Below are positions 50,270 through 59,246 of a stretch of DNA of 64,000 nucleotides, piece by piece. The stretch's first letter is position 1, and each line of letters opens with the position of its first letter. Below the pieces are notes generated by a model. The model was not told the DNA's origin, made no database searches, and saw nothing but the letters and a program-made list of their open reading frames with translations. The position numbers and the translations under genes were made by a program. Source of the DNA: Phycisphaerae bacterium (GTDB taxonomy: Bacteria > Planctomycetota > Phycisphaerae > UBA1845); NCBI GenBank assembly GCA_029260015.1, contig JAJDEB010000009.1:1-64000 (forward strand), read 5' to 3'.

Positions 50270-52063
50270 TTGCAAAATATTGTGAGATTCAACGTGGCAT
50301 CGTCTAAACAAGTATTCAAACATTCCAACGGCCTAGCCAGCGTCTTCATTGCGTTACTCGTGTGTGTTTTGAGCTGCGCAGGTGGCAGCGCGAGTGCCGC
50401 GGACTTGGTCATCACGGACTTTGATGCAGCTGCCTTGGGTCCTTCCAACCCGCGCGAGAACTGGCTTGCCTTTGGTGCCGGTTTGCTCGATAGCGGCATC
50501 CACGCCGACGGATCTTCCGGACGCGGTGCGTTTCAGGATGTCGATTGGTCGGTCAGTTCATTTGGCGCTGGCGAACTCTTTCTTTCGGGCGTCGATCTGA
50601 CAGGCTCACTTGCCGTTTCGATTGACGCTCGCGCAATCCCGGGCGATGGGCATTTGGGTACGGCGCGATTGCGATTTGCGCTAAACTTACCTGCAAGCAC
50701 CGAATGGACAACACCAGCCGTCAACATCACCGATCAATATGCGACGTATGAATTCGACTTGTCTGACCTGACGCTTGCGTTTGGGGGCCATCCACTCGAT
50801 CTGGCCATCGGTCAACCAAAACTCATCTTTGAACGCAACGGTCAATCCGGCGAGGGTCGTATTGAGTACGATGAAGTGATTGCCATCGAAGGCGTCACTG
50901 GTGGTCCGTTTGAACTTGACCCGGTGACGCTTCGTCCGCCACCGGATGGCGACGATGTTCGAGCGATGTGGTTGTACGCGTTTTCGAACAATTTGCGGGT
51001 GGACGATGCGATAGCTTCGCAGGAGATACTCGATTTCTGTGCTCGCGAAGGTGTCAATCGGATCTTCTTCGGTGCGTTCAATGCGATCCACGGTACGCCG
51101 GAGGTTCAAGATAACCTTCGCACCTTCCTGCAAGCTGCAAACACCAGCGGTATTGAAGTCGATGCGCTTATCTGCGGTGTTGAAGAGTACCAAAACGCCC
51201 CACTTGTTCGAACGCGGATCGACGAAGTGATCGCCTTCAACAACGCCACGTCGGGCAATATCCAGGACGATTTCGCTGGAATCCATTTTGACATGGAATT
51301 TTGGCTGAGCTCTGCATGGGGCAACGCGAACAACGAAGGCGACCGGCAGGATGTCGCTAGAGAATTCCTCGACGACGTATTGATAAATGCCAGCGACCAT
51401 CTTGCAAGCATCGGCGAAGGTCAGATGCCAGTCGGCGTCGATCTGACAGCCCACTTTGATGTTGCGGGTATGTTGCCGTCGCCAATGCTTTACGACGGAT
51501 CGACTCAGCTATTCCTTGCCCATGTACTCGACCTGACCGACAGCGTGGTGCTGATGAGCTACATCGATTCGCCATCCGGCTTGGAGGGGTGGACGGATGT
51601 TGAATTGGGAATCGCTGCCGCCAAGGGTCGCAAGCTGATCTTGGGGGCAGACTTGCAACCCGCACCGCCAGAAGTGCCCATCAACACCTACGCGGACAAC
51701 TTCACACCGACGCCGTTTTCTGCGATGACCAAATCACTCGACGGTTTTCATTCGCTGCTCAACGCGACCCAACGATCGGCGCTTGCGGGATTCAGCGTGT
51801 TTCATTATGACGGATACATCGGGAATGAGCCGAGCGTTCGAAACATTGCCGACTTCGACGCGGACATGGATGTCGACGTGGCGATCGATTACCTGCTGTT
51901 TGGTTTATACTATGACGGTCCCGACGAAAGCGCGACGGGACTGGCCCGCGATGCAGATTTTGATCTCGATGGAAAGGTAACCCTTCGTGACTTCGCCATC
52001 TTCATGCAATGCTTCACCGGTTCCGGTGTCAGCGGTCCCATACCAAATTCTTGCCTGCGTTAA
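50270..52063 (+). CDS. Exported protein: beta-sandwich-like domain, TIM-barrel-like domain and EF-hand/dockerin-like repeats
   Basis: VITDFDAAALGPSNPRENWLAFGAGLLDSG; MWLYAFSNNLRVDD...GVNRIFFGAF; AGIHFDMEFW; VVLMSYIDS; FSVFHYDGY; DFDADMDVDVAIDYLLFGLY...DADFDLDGKVTLRDFAIFMQC. TTG start. Confidence 0.7.
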   Translation: MQNIVRFNVASSKQVFKHSNGLASVFIALLVCVLSCAGGSASAADLVITDFDAAALGPSNPRENWLAFGAGLLDSGIHADGSSGRGAFQDVDWSVSSFGAGELFLSGVDLTGSLAVSIDARAIPGDGHLGTARLRFALNLPASTEWTTPAVNITDQYATYEFDLSDLTLAFGGHPLDLAIGQPKLIFERNGQSGEGRIEYDEVIAIEGVTGGPFELDPVTLRPPPDGDDVRAMWLYAFSNNLRVDDAIASQEILDFCAREGVNRIFFGAFNAIHGTPEVQDNLRTFLQAANTSGIEVDALICGVEEYQNAPLVRTRIDEVIAFNNATSGNIQDDFAGIHFDMEFWLSSAWGNANNEGDRQDVAREFLDDVLINASDHLASIGEGQMPVGVDLTAHFDVAGMLPSPMLYDGSTQLFLAHVLDLTDSVVLMSYIDSPSGLEGWTDVELGIAAAKGRKLILGADLQPAPPEVPINTYADNFTPTPFSAMTKSLDGFHSLLNATQRSALAGFSVFHYDGYIGNEPSVRNIADFDADMDVDVAIDYLLFGLYYDGPDESATGLARDADFDLDGKVTLRDFAIFMQCFTGSGVSGPIPNSCLR

Positions 52064-52066
52064 TCC

Positions 52067-53896
52067 GTGAGCGTCCTCGATTGGTCCATTGTTGGCGGAT
52101 ATATCGTCCTTGTGTCGATCGTCGGCTTGCTGTTCATTCGCCGGGCGAGCGGAAGCGTTGACGATTTTTTCGTCGCCGGTCGCAAGCTTCCTTGGTGGAT
52201 CGCGGGCACGTCGTTGATTGCTACATCATTTGCGGCTGACACGCCTTTGGCGATCAGTGGTCTGGTTTCACGCGGTGGCATCAGCGGAAATTGGATGTGG
52301 TGGAGTCAGGTTATCGCATGGACCCTCGCGGTTGCCTTCTTTGCGAAACTGTGGCGTCGCACTGGACTGCTCACCGACGCCGAATTCATCGAGCTGCGCT
52401 ATGGCGGCCAACCCGGCGCGTTCCTGCGCGGATTCAAAGCCCTCTATGTCTCGCTCATTTTCAGCACCGGAACGCTCGCATGGGTCATGCTGGCGATGCA
52501 GAAGATCGTCGATGTGGCCATCGGAGAACCTGCATGGGTTGCGCCACTTGAGAAATCCGTCGCCACCTATTTGGGCATGCCGACGGAATCCATCGATCTC
52601 TGGAAGTGGATCGTTCTAATCACCCTTTTCCTGGTCGCGACGGTTTACACCGTTCTTTCAGGGTTCTGGGGTATTGTCGTGACCGACCTGATCCAGTTCA
52701 CCATCGCCATCGTCGCGTCGATGATTTTTGCCGGATACGCCGTGCATTCAGTCGGAGGACTTTCAGGTCTGCAGGAAGGATTGGCCGAAAGACTCGGACC
52801 CGATCAAGTTGGCGGATTCATGAGTTTCTTTTCGACGAGCGATTCCGAACTACATACACCTCTTTGGTCTGGCGCAGAAGGAACAGGATACTTTTCGATT
52901 GTCATCTTCTTGACGGTGCTATGGTGGGGTGATTGCAGTGGCGGAATCGGAACCCAGCGAATTTTCAGTACGCGATCTGAACGGGACTCGATACTGGCCG
53001 TCATCTGGTACAACCTAGGCCACTTCGTTCTCCGCATTTGGCCTTGGATTCTCGTCGCGCTGGTCGCGTTGATCCACTTCCCGCAAAGCGAAGACCCGGA
53101 AGCCAATTATCCGAGACTGATGATGACGTTATTGCCATCGGGCTTGCGGGGGCTGATGATCGCTTCACTGCTTGCCGCCTTCATGTCAACAGTGGACACG
53201 CACCTGAACTGGAACTCGTCGTATTTCGTCAACGATATCTATCGCCGTTTCCTTAAGAAGTCGGCGACTCAGAAACAGTGTGTCGCCGCATCGCGTTGGT
53301 CAACGTTGGGCTTTGCGGCGCTGGCGATTACAATCGCCGCGTTCATGGATAGCATCGGAGACGCTTGGCTTTACTTGTTTAATATTCAAGCCGGTTTGGG
53401 AATGGTCTTGATGGTGCGGTGGTTCTGGTGGCGGGTGAACGCATGGTCAGAAATCTCTGCGATGGTTGCGTCGCTGGTTGTGACGACCGCGCTGCCGATC
53501 ATCAGCAAGCTCTTTGAATTCGAGTGGTCGGGACCATTTCGAGTGTTGTTGACGGCGATCATTTGTACACCGGTTTGGATCATTGTCACACTGCAAACTA
53601 GGCCGCCATCGCCTGACACGCTTGATGCGTTCTACAAGAAAGTGCGACCACCGGGCCCGTTTTGGCAACCGTATGCCCGCCGCAACCCCGATGTGATTAC
53701 CGATCGCGATCTGGTCCGGCCTATCGTCGGGTGGTTGACTTCTGCGGTTGGACTCTTCTGCATGATGTTTTTGGTCGGCCAGCTTTTGTTCTTGCAATAT
53801 CAGGCGGCGATGATATCTGGCATCGTGCTGCTGGTGTGTATCGTGATCCTATACTTCTTATATCGGGGCGCGAATAATCCGCTTGCTTCGGATTAG
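52067..53896 (+). CDS. Sodium:solute symporter (SSS) family protein
   Basis: GTG start; FVAGRKLPWWIAGTSLIATSFAADTPLAISGLV; multiple TMs; DLIQFTIAIVASMIFAGYAV; SLLAAFMSTVDTHLNWNSSYFVNDIYRRF. Confidence 0.93.
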   Translation: MSVLDWSIVGGYIVLVSIVGLLFIRRASGSVDDFFVAGRKLPWWIAGTSLIATSFAADTPLAISGLVSRGGISGNWMWWSQVIAWTLAVAFFAKLWRRTGLLTDAEFIELRYGGQPGAFLRGFKALYVSLIFSTGTLAWVMLAMQKIVDVAIGEPAWVAPLEKSVATYLGMPTESIDLWKWIVLITLFLVATVYTVLSGFWGIVVTDLIQFTIAIVASMIFAGYAVHSVGGLSGLQEGLAERLGPDQVGGFMSFFSTSDSELHTPLWSGAEGTGYFSIVIFLTVLWWGDCSGGIGTQRIFSTRSERDSILAVIWYNLGHFVLRIWPWILVALVALIHFPQSEDPEANYPRLMMTLLPSGLRGLMIASLLAAFMSTVDTHLNWNSSYFVNDIYRRFLKKSATQKQCVAASRWSTLGFAALAITIAAFMDSIGDAWLYLFNIQAGLGMVLMVRWFWWRVNAWSEISAMVASLVVTTALPIISKLFEFEWSGPFRVLLTAIICTPVWIIVTLQTRPPSPDTLDAFYKKVRPPGPFWQPYARRNPDVITDRDLVRPIVGWLTSAVGLFCMMFLVGQLLFLQYQAAMISGIVLLVCIVILYFLYRGANNPLASD

Positions 53897-53936
53897 CTGC
53901 GGAATCCAAGCGCAAGGCGTGATCCAATCGGGCACG

Positions 53937-55880
53937 TCAACCGCCAGATTTCACCGACACCTTGGCAAGATCCAACTCTGCACGCGGATGGTTCGGTGCC
54001 AATCGCAGGACTTCTTCAAATCGCTTGCGGGCGGCTTCGTTCTTACCTTGATGCATGAGCGCCGAGCCCAACGCGTGCAGCGCGCTAACATGACGTTGGT
54101 CGATTTCGACCGCACGCAGAAAGCAGCGCTCTGCTTTTGCGAACTGCTGCATGGAACCGGCAGCGACGCCCAAGTTGTACCACGCTTCAAGGTCGTCCGG
54201 CTGCTCGGCCACCGCGACGGTGAGGTGTTCAGCAGCCTCGGGCCAACGGCGCATCTGAACCAGCATTCCGCCATACAATCGGCGAGGGTAGGGATCTTCC
54301 GGATCCTGCTTGATCGCCGCAAGATATTCAGTAACCGCATCCGCCGTTTGGTTCAATTGTTGCAGTGAGTAGGCCAAGTCCGTACGAATACGAACCGCGC
54401 CAGGAACCCGGATTAGAACATCGCGCAGCGCATCTACAGCGAATTGAGGTCGGCGATTCACCATCGCCCAGTGCGCCTCGCTGTATTTGCGAAAGACTTC
54501 GGCATATTCCTTCGGATCGTCGCCATCAGGTTCAAACCGATCCAACTCCTGCGCCGATTGGCCTTCGGAAGTTTCAACACCGCCCACATAGCCAAGCGAT
54601 TGCAGCATTCCAATTTCCGAACGGTCCAAATCAACATCTTCACGTGTGACCATTTCCGGAGACTCGGCGATCAACCCGCGCAATCGTTCACGCATGTCGG
54701 CGACGCGATCGGGTTGATCGGCGGCTAGGTTCTTTAATTCTCCGGGATCTGATTTCAGATCGTAGAGCTCTGGCGTGGGGGCGTGAATGTATTTCCAATG
54801 ATCCAGATGAAGACTTCGCAAGATCGACAAACCAAACTGATCATGGGCCTCAACTGATTCACCATAGGCGGGCAGCGACAACCCCAACGACTCCCGCTTG
54901 CCTCGGAGTACCGATGCCAACGACGCCCCTTGCGCACGCGATGGCGTTTCGACTCCGAGAAAGTCGCACACGGTTGGAAGAATATCGATGGTCCGAACCC
55001 GATCTGCAATCGCTGGCCCGCCCTTGAACGCAGCGGGCATTGAAAAAATCAACGGTACATGCAGCGTGGTATCATAAGTGAAGTAGCCGTGTTGCACTTC
55101 GCCATGTTCCATGAACGCTTCACCATGATCGCCAGCGACGACGACCAACGTTTTGGTCAATTGATTCGACGCTTCGAGTGCTGCAAGCAGTCGGCCAACC
55201 TCGGTATCAACGGATTCCAATTCCTGTTGATATGCGGCACGTGGGTTCTGCCCAGATGCAGCGTCCGTCAGGTACGGGTAGTGTGCGTCGTAGTAATGAA
55301 CCCAAATGAAGAACCGCTCGTCGCCGGCTGATTCCAACATGGCCAAGGCATCGTTGGTGACCAACGCGGCAGATCGCTCGGCATGGATGGCAATAGCGCT
55401 GGCCCCTCGCGATACATCGGCATAGACGTCAAAGCCCTGATCGAGTCCGAACATTGCATTGAGTACAAACGATCCGATACTTGCCCCCGTGAAATACCCC
55501 TTGCTCTGCAGCGTTTCAGCCAGCGTGTCGTTCGCCTGCGAAACCCGCCCCTCCGCATTTCGGCGAACACCATGAACGTATGGAAACGTGCCGGTCATGA
55601 TTGACGCGTGTGCTGGAAGCGTGATCGATGTGCTGGTGGTGCATCGCTTAAACAAGCGCCCGCTCTTGGACAGACCGTCGAGGACAGGCGTCGATGCATC
55701 GGCGTTTCCGTAGCAACCCAACGCGTCGGCCCGCGTTGTGTCCAACGTGATCAGAAGCACATTCGTCTGGCCCGGGTCGACTTGATTGACGGGTCTCGAA
55801 GCGTCCTTCGAGCAACCCCCGATGACGTGGATGAAGCAAGATACGAGAACGACATTCATCACTATGAAGGATTTGGACAC
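53937..55880 (-). CDS. Sulfatase/alkaline-phosphatase-superfamily lipoprotein with C-terminal TPR repeats
   Basis: Lipobox-like FIHVIGGC; NVLLITLDTTRADALGCYGN; TLPAHASIMTGTFPYVHGVR; VVVAGDHGEAFMEHG; C-terminal TPRs. Confidence 0.88.
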   Translation of the reverse strand: MSKSFIVMNVVLVSCFIHVIGGCSKDASRPVNQVDPGQTNVLLITLDTTRADALGCYGNADASTPVLDGLSKSGRLFKRCTTSTSITLPAHASIMTGTFPYVHGVRRNAEGRVSQANDTLAETLQSKGYFTGASIGSFVLNAMFGLDQGFDVYADVSRGASAIAIHAERSAALVTNDALAMLESAGDERFFIWVHYYDAHYPYLTDAASGQNPRAAYQQELESVDTEVGRLLAALEASNQLTKTLVVVAGDHGEAFMEHGEVQHGYFTYDTTLHVPLIFSMPAAFKGGPAIADRVRTIDILPTVCDFLGVETPSRAQGASLASVLRGKRESLGLSLPAYGESVEAHDQFGLSILRSLHLDHWKYIHAPTPELYDLKSDPGELKNLAADQPDRVADMRERLRGLIAESPEMVTREDVDLDRSEIGMLQSLGYVGGVETSEGQSAQELDRFEPDGDDPKEYAEVFRKYSEAHWAMVNRRPQFAVDALRDVLIRVPGAVRIRTDLAYSLQQLNQTADAVTEYLAAIKQDPEDPYPRRLYGGMLVQMRRWPEAAEHLTVAVAEQPDDLEAWYNLGVAAGSMQQFAKAERCFLRAVEIDQRHVSALHALGSALMHQGKNEAARKRFEEVLRLAPNHPRAELDLAKVSVKSGG

Positions 55881-55969
55881 GGTTATCCTCTTTCAACCTC
55901 AGTAACACGGTCGCACTTGGCCTTACAATCTCGAAGGACATCGATCGCGCACAATCGGAATAAGAAATC

Positions 55970-57331
55970 ATGCGAAAAATGGCGACATTGGCAGTATCAT
56001 TTGCATCTATGTTACCATCTAATTCGATCACAACTCAGTGCAAATTCGCATGTGTCGCGCTTTTGTTCGCCATGACTTGTTGCCATGGTTGCAAGAAGTC
56101 TGACGCCCCTTCGACGGCCGCAACGACGACGAATCCCGAACACGTTAAACCTGCTAGTGCGTCCCCATATGCTGTGCCCACTTTGTTGCTGGCCAAGGCG
56201 CAATTCAAAGTACCGCAAGGTACGTCCAATACTCGATATGCGATTCCGGGCCCGGCGTTGGTGACCGTTCTGCAACGCATCGATGGGACGTGGACCGAAT
56301 CAAAATTGACCGACTCCAAATGTATCGTCTTCCATAAGGCGCAGTTCATCGATGTATCGCCCATTGGCGGCAGAGTACTGACCATCGGTGGCACGGAAGC
56401 GCGCTTGTCTGCGTGGGAGTCGGACGGAAAAACTTGGAATAGCGAACTCATCTGGAATCCTACATTCGGCGGGGCGTTCGATCGATTGAGGGACTTTGAA
56501 GTGGGCGACATTGATGGCGATGGCAACAATGACATCGTCATCGGCACGCATGATCAAGGCGTTGTCGCGGTGGTAAGTCATGTTGACGGCGCTTGGAGGG
56601 TCAATGCAATTGACCGTGCCCCCCGCACGATCATTCACGAAATCGAACTCGGCGACACCGACGGAGATGGCCAATATGAAATCTTCGCCACGCCTTCACA
56701 ACCCAACAACGCAACGCTCGTTTCACAACCGGGACGTATTGTCCAGTATCGATTTGACGGTACGAAAATTCAGAAACGGGCGATCGCCGATCTGAAGGAT
56801 ACACACTGCAAAGAAATACTCGCAGTAGACATCAATCAAGACGGCAAAGACGAACTCATCGCAGCCGTCGAAGCCCGCACAGAATTGCTGGGTGGAAAGC
56901 TGGAAATCATTGAACCGGTACAGATCGTTCTGTTTCGCGAATCCGGCGGACAATTCAATACAGAGACGATCGCCCAACTTCCGGATCGAATGTGCCGCGT
57001 TCTTTGTGCTGGCGATATCGATGGCAACGGGCGAACCGACATCATCGCCACAGGAATGCAATCGGGAGTTTGGTGGCTACGCCCCACCGAGAAGGTCGGC
57101 TGGACACTGGAATCCGTTGACCGCAACTCAAGCGGTATTGAGCACGCAGCCACCCTGGCTGACTTCGATAATACGGGCCGCGACAGCATCTTCGTCGCCT
57201 CGGAACGAGAAGGCGAACTACGCGAGTATACCCGAACGGGTTCAGCATTCGCGAGCACTGTGATTGCCGAGTTGAATGACAATCAGCTAACGTTCTCGAT
57301 CACCGCCACCATGATGCCAAAGATCAAGTGA
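55970..57331 (+). CDS. FG-GAP/VCBS repeat lipoprotein-like exported protein
   Basis: GDIDGDGNNDIVIGTHD, GDTDGDGQYEIFATPS, VDINQDGKDELIAAVE, GDIDGNGRTDIIATGM; N-terminal hydrophobic segment ending in MTCCHGC. Confidence 0.85.
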   Translation: MRKMATLAVSFASMLPSNSITTQCKFACVALLFAMTCCHGCKKSDAPSTAATTTNPEHVKPASASPYAVPTLLLAKAQFKVPQGTSNTRYAIPGPALVTVLQRIDGTWTESKLTDSKCIVFHKAQFIDVSPIGGRVLTIGGTEARLSAWESDGKTWNSELIWNPTFGGAFDRLRDFEVGDIDGDGNNDIVIGTHDQGVVAVVSHVDGAWRVNAIDRAPRTIIHEIELGDTDGDGQYEIFATPSQPNNATLVSQPGRIVQYRFDGTKIQKRAIADLKDTHCKEILAVDINQDGKDELIAAVEARTELLGGKLEIIEPVQIVLFRESGGQFNTETIAQLPDRMCRVLCAGDIDGNGRTDIIATGMQSGVWWLRPTEKVGWTLESVDRNSSGIEHAATLADFDNTGRDSIFVASEREGELREYTRTGSAFASTVIAELNDNQLTFSITATMMPKIK

Positions 57332-57374
57332 TATTGTGGAACGCACGAGTCCCATTCCTTTTTTGAATTGCGTG

Positions 57375-58481
57375 ATGATGAAAAAACTTAATGAAAGACA
57401 GTCGATTCAGATTTCACGACGTGGGTTTATCGGTGGTGCGATAACCACTGGCGTGGGAGCTTTCGCGCCGGCTGCCCTCGCTGACGCCATAACAACCGAT
57501 TCACCAAACGATGCCGCCAATCCCGATTTTTCGTTCGTTCACCTGACGGATATGCACGTTACACCGAAGCGCTGGGGCGACAAGGGGTTTCGCCGCTGCC
57601 TGGAATCGTTACGCGACCTAAAACCCAAGCCAGCATTTCTGCTCATGGGCGGCGACCTCGCGTTCGACGGTTTGTACACGCCCAAAGCCGACTTCGAAGA
57701 GCAGATTCGTTTGTATCGCGAGATCACGAACGGATTCGGTATTCCCCACTACCACTGTATGGGCAATCACGACGTGCTGGGTTGGTCGAATCGGAGAAAA
57801 GTCGCGTCGGATGATCCTGATCTTGGCAAGAAGTTGATCATGGAACGACTTGAATGGGAGAAGAGTTATTACAGTTTCGACTTTGGCGGTTGGCATTTCG
57901 TTGTGCTCGACAGCATTCACCCAATCAATGCTGACAACGGACCAACCTACGAACCGCGAATCGGCGACGAGCAACTTGAATGGTTGGCGTACGACCTAGG
58001 AGCTGCTGCCGGAAAACCCACCGTGGCGATGACGCACATTGCCGCGTTCTGCAATCTCGGTCAGCTACATGGCGACCCGAACCGCAAAGCCATGGACGGT
58101 CATATGGTGCTTTGGGACACGCATCGATTACGTGCGATTCTCGAACGACACGGTGTGAAGGCGCTGCTGCAGGGGCACAGTCATGTGATCGAAGAATATC
58201 GCTTCAACGACGTGTGGTACTTGACCAGCGCAGCCGTCAGTGGCGCATGGTGGGCTGGCAGTTGGGCAGGCAAGGTTCCTGGGTATACGGTGTTTCGTTG
58301 TCGTGGTAATGAATTAACCTGGGAGCACATCGCGTTTCCGTGGGAGGCGCACCTCGAACCGGAAGACGACCTTGAGCGGCAAAAAATCGCAGAAGATGAG
58401 GCGGCTAAAAAAGAGCAAAGGCGGCTTCGCGATCTGGAGAGAAAAGGGCAACAATCCGCGCCAGTTCAAGCTCATCCATAA
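57375..58481 (+). CDS. Tat-exported calcineurin-like metallophosphoesterase
   Basis: Twin-arginine signal SRRGFIGGAITTG; FVHLTDMHV, MGGDLAFDG, MGNHDVLG, QGHSHVIEEY. Confidence 0.92.
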   Translation: MMKKLNERQSIQISRRGFIGGAITTGVGAFAPAALADAITTDSPNDAANPDFSFVHLTDMHVTPKRWGDKGFRRCLESLRDLKPKPAFLLMGGDLAFDGLYTPKADFEEQIRLYREITNGFGIPHYHCMGNHDVLGWSNRRKVASDDPDLGKKLIMERLEWEKSYYSFDFGGWHFVVLDSIHPINADNGPTYEPRIGDEQLEWLAYDLGAAAGKPTVAMTHIAAFCNLGQLHGDPNRKAMDGHMVLWDTHRLRAILERHGVKALLQGHSHVIEEYRFNDVWYLTSAAVSGAWWAGSWAGKVPGYTVFRCRGNELTWEHIAFPWEAHLEPEDDLERQKIAEDEAAKKEQRRLRDLERKGQQSAPVQAHP

Positions 58482-58626
58482 TCAAATGCACGAACCGCAT
58501 TTTAATCTTGGCCGTTGAGCGTTTTTTGCTTTTTGCCAGCTTGGTTGTTCGATCTTGAGCGTTGAGCAGAATCCCTGTAAATTCGACAACCGGCGTATGC
58601 AGACTGACACTCAAGGAGGATGGACC

Positions 58627-59226
58627 GTGCGTACTGGAGCAAACCCCCACAGAATTTTTGCTTGCCTCGTGATGACGCTGACTGTGTTGCTGGCCGGCTG
58701 CAGCGGTGGGCTTCATCGCAAAGGCGATATGCAATTCTCGATGACCGGGACGTACGGCCACGCAATCAAGGGCGAGACACCCTGGACCGACGCGAAAGGC
58801 CGGGGCGATAGCGCCAGCGCGTCGCTGGGGTTGAACTATTTCATCGAAGACCGGCTTGCTTTGATGGCCGAGCTGACGCCGATGCGCATCTTCAATCAAT
58901 CTGACGGTGATGCATATACTTATGAATTGTCATTGGGTGCTCGGTATCACTTTCTGGAATTCGATATTGCGGCGATGCCCGTATCGCTATACGGCGAAAT
59001 CATGGGCGGGTTCATGCACGGAAACGACAGCGTTCCCGAGGAGGGTTCGAACTTCAACTTTACTCAGGATACCGGCGTCGGTATCGAAATGAAGTTGGCC
59101 GAGAACGTCAGTTGGGTCACAGGATATCGTTTCCAACACTTGTCAAACGGCAATTTCTTCAACGACGACAATCCGTCGCAGAACGACCATCAAGTATACA
59201 CCGGTGTTGCGATTGAGTTGCGCTGA
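58627..59226 (+). CDS. PagL-like (lipid A 3-O-deacylase/acyloxyacyl hydrolase) lipoprotein
   Basis: AAGGAGG RBS 7 nt before GTG; lipobox VLLAGC; beta-barrel pattern and C-terminal TGYRFQHLSNGNFFNDDNPSQN with a PagL-type H-x-S motif. Confidence 0.75.
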   Translation: MRTGANPHRIFACLVMTLTVLLAGCSGGLHRKGDMQFSMTGTYGHAIKGETPWTDAKGRGDSASASLGLNYFIEDRLALMAELTPMRIFNQSDGDAYTYELSLGARYHFLEFDIAAMPVSLYGEIMGGFMHGNDSVPEEGSNFNFTQDTGVGIEMKLAENVSWVTGYRFQHLSNGNFFNDDNPSQNDHQVYTGVAIELR

Positions 59227-59246
59227 TAGACATCCGTAACGCTGCG

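Noticed and set aside
50687-51454. 255-aa minus-strand ORF
   Set aside because: Antisense to the exported barrel protein; no supporting RBS or domain.
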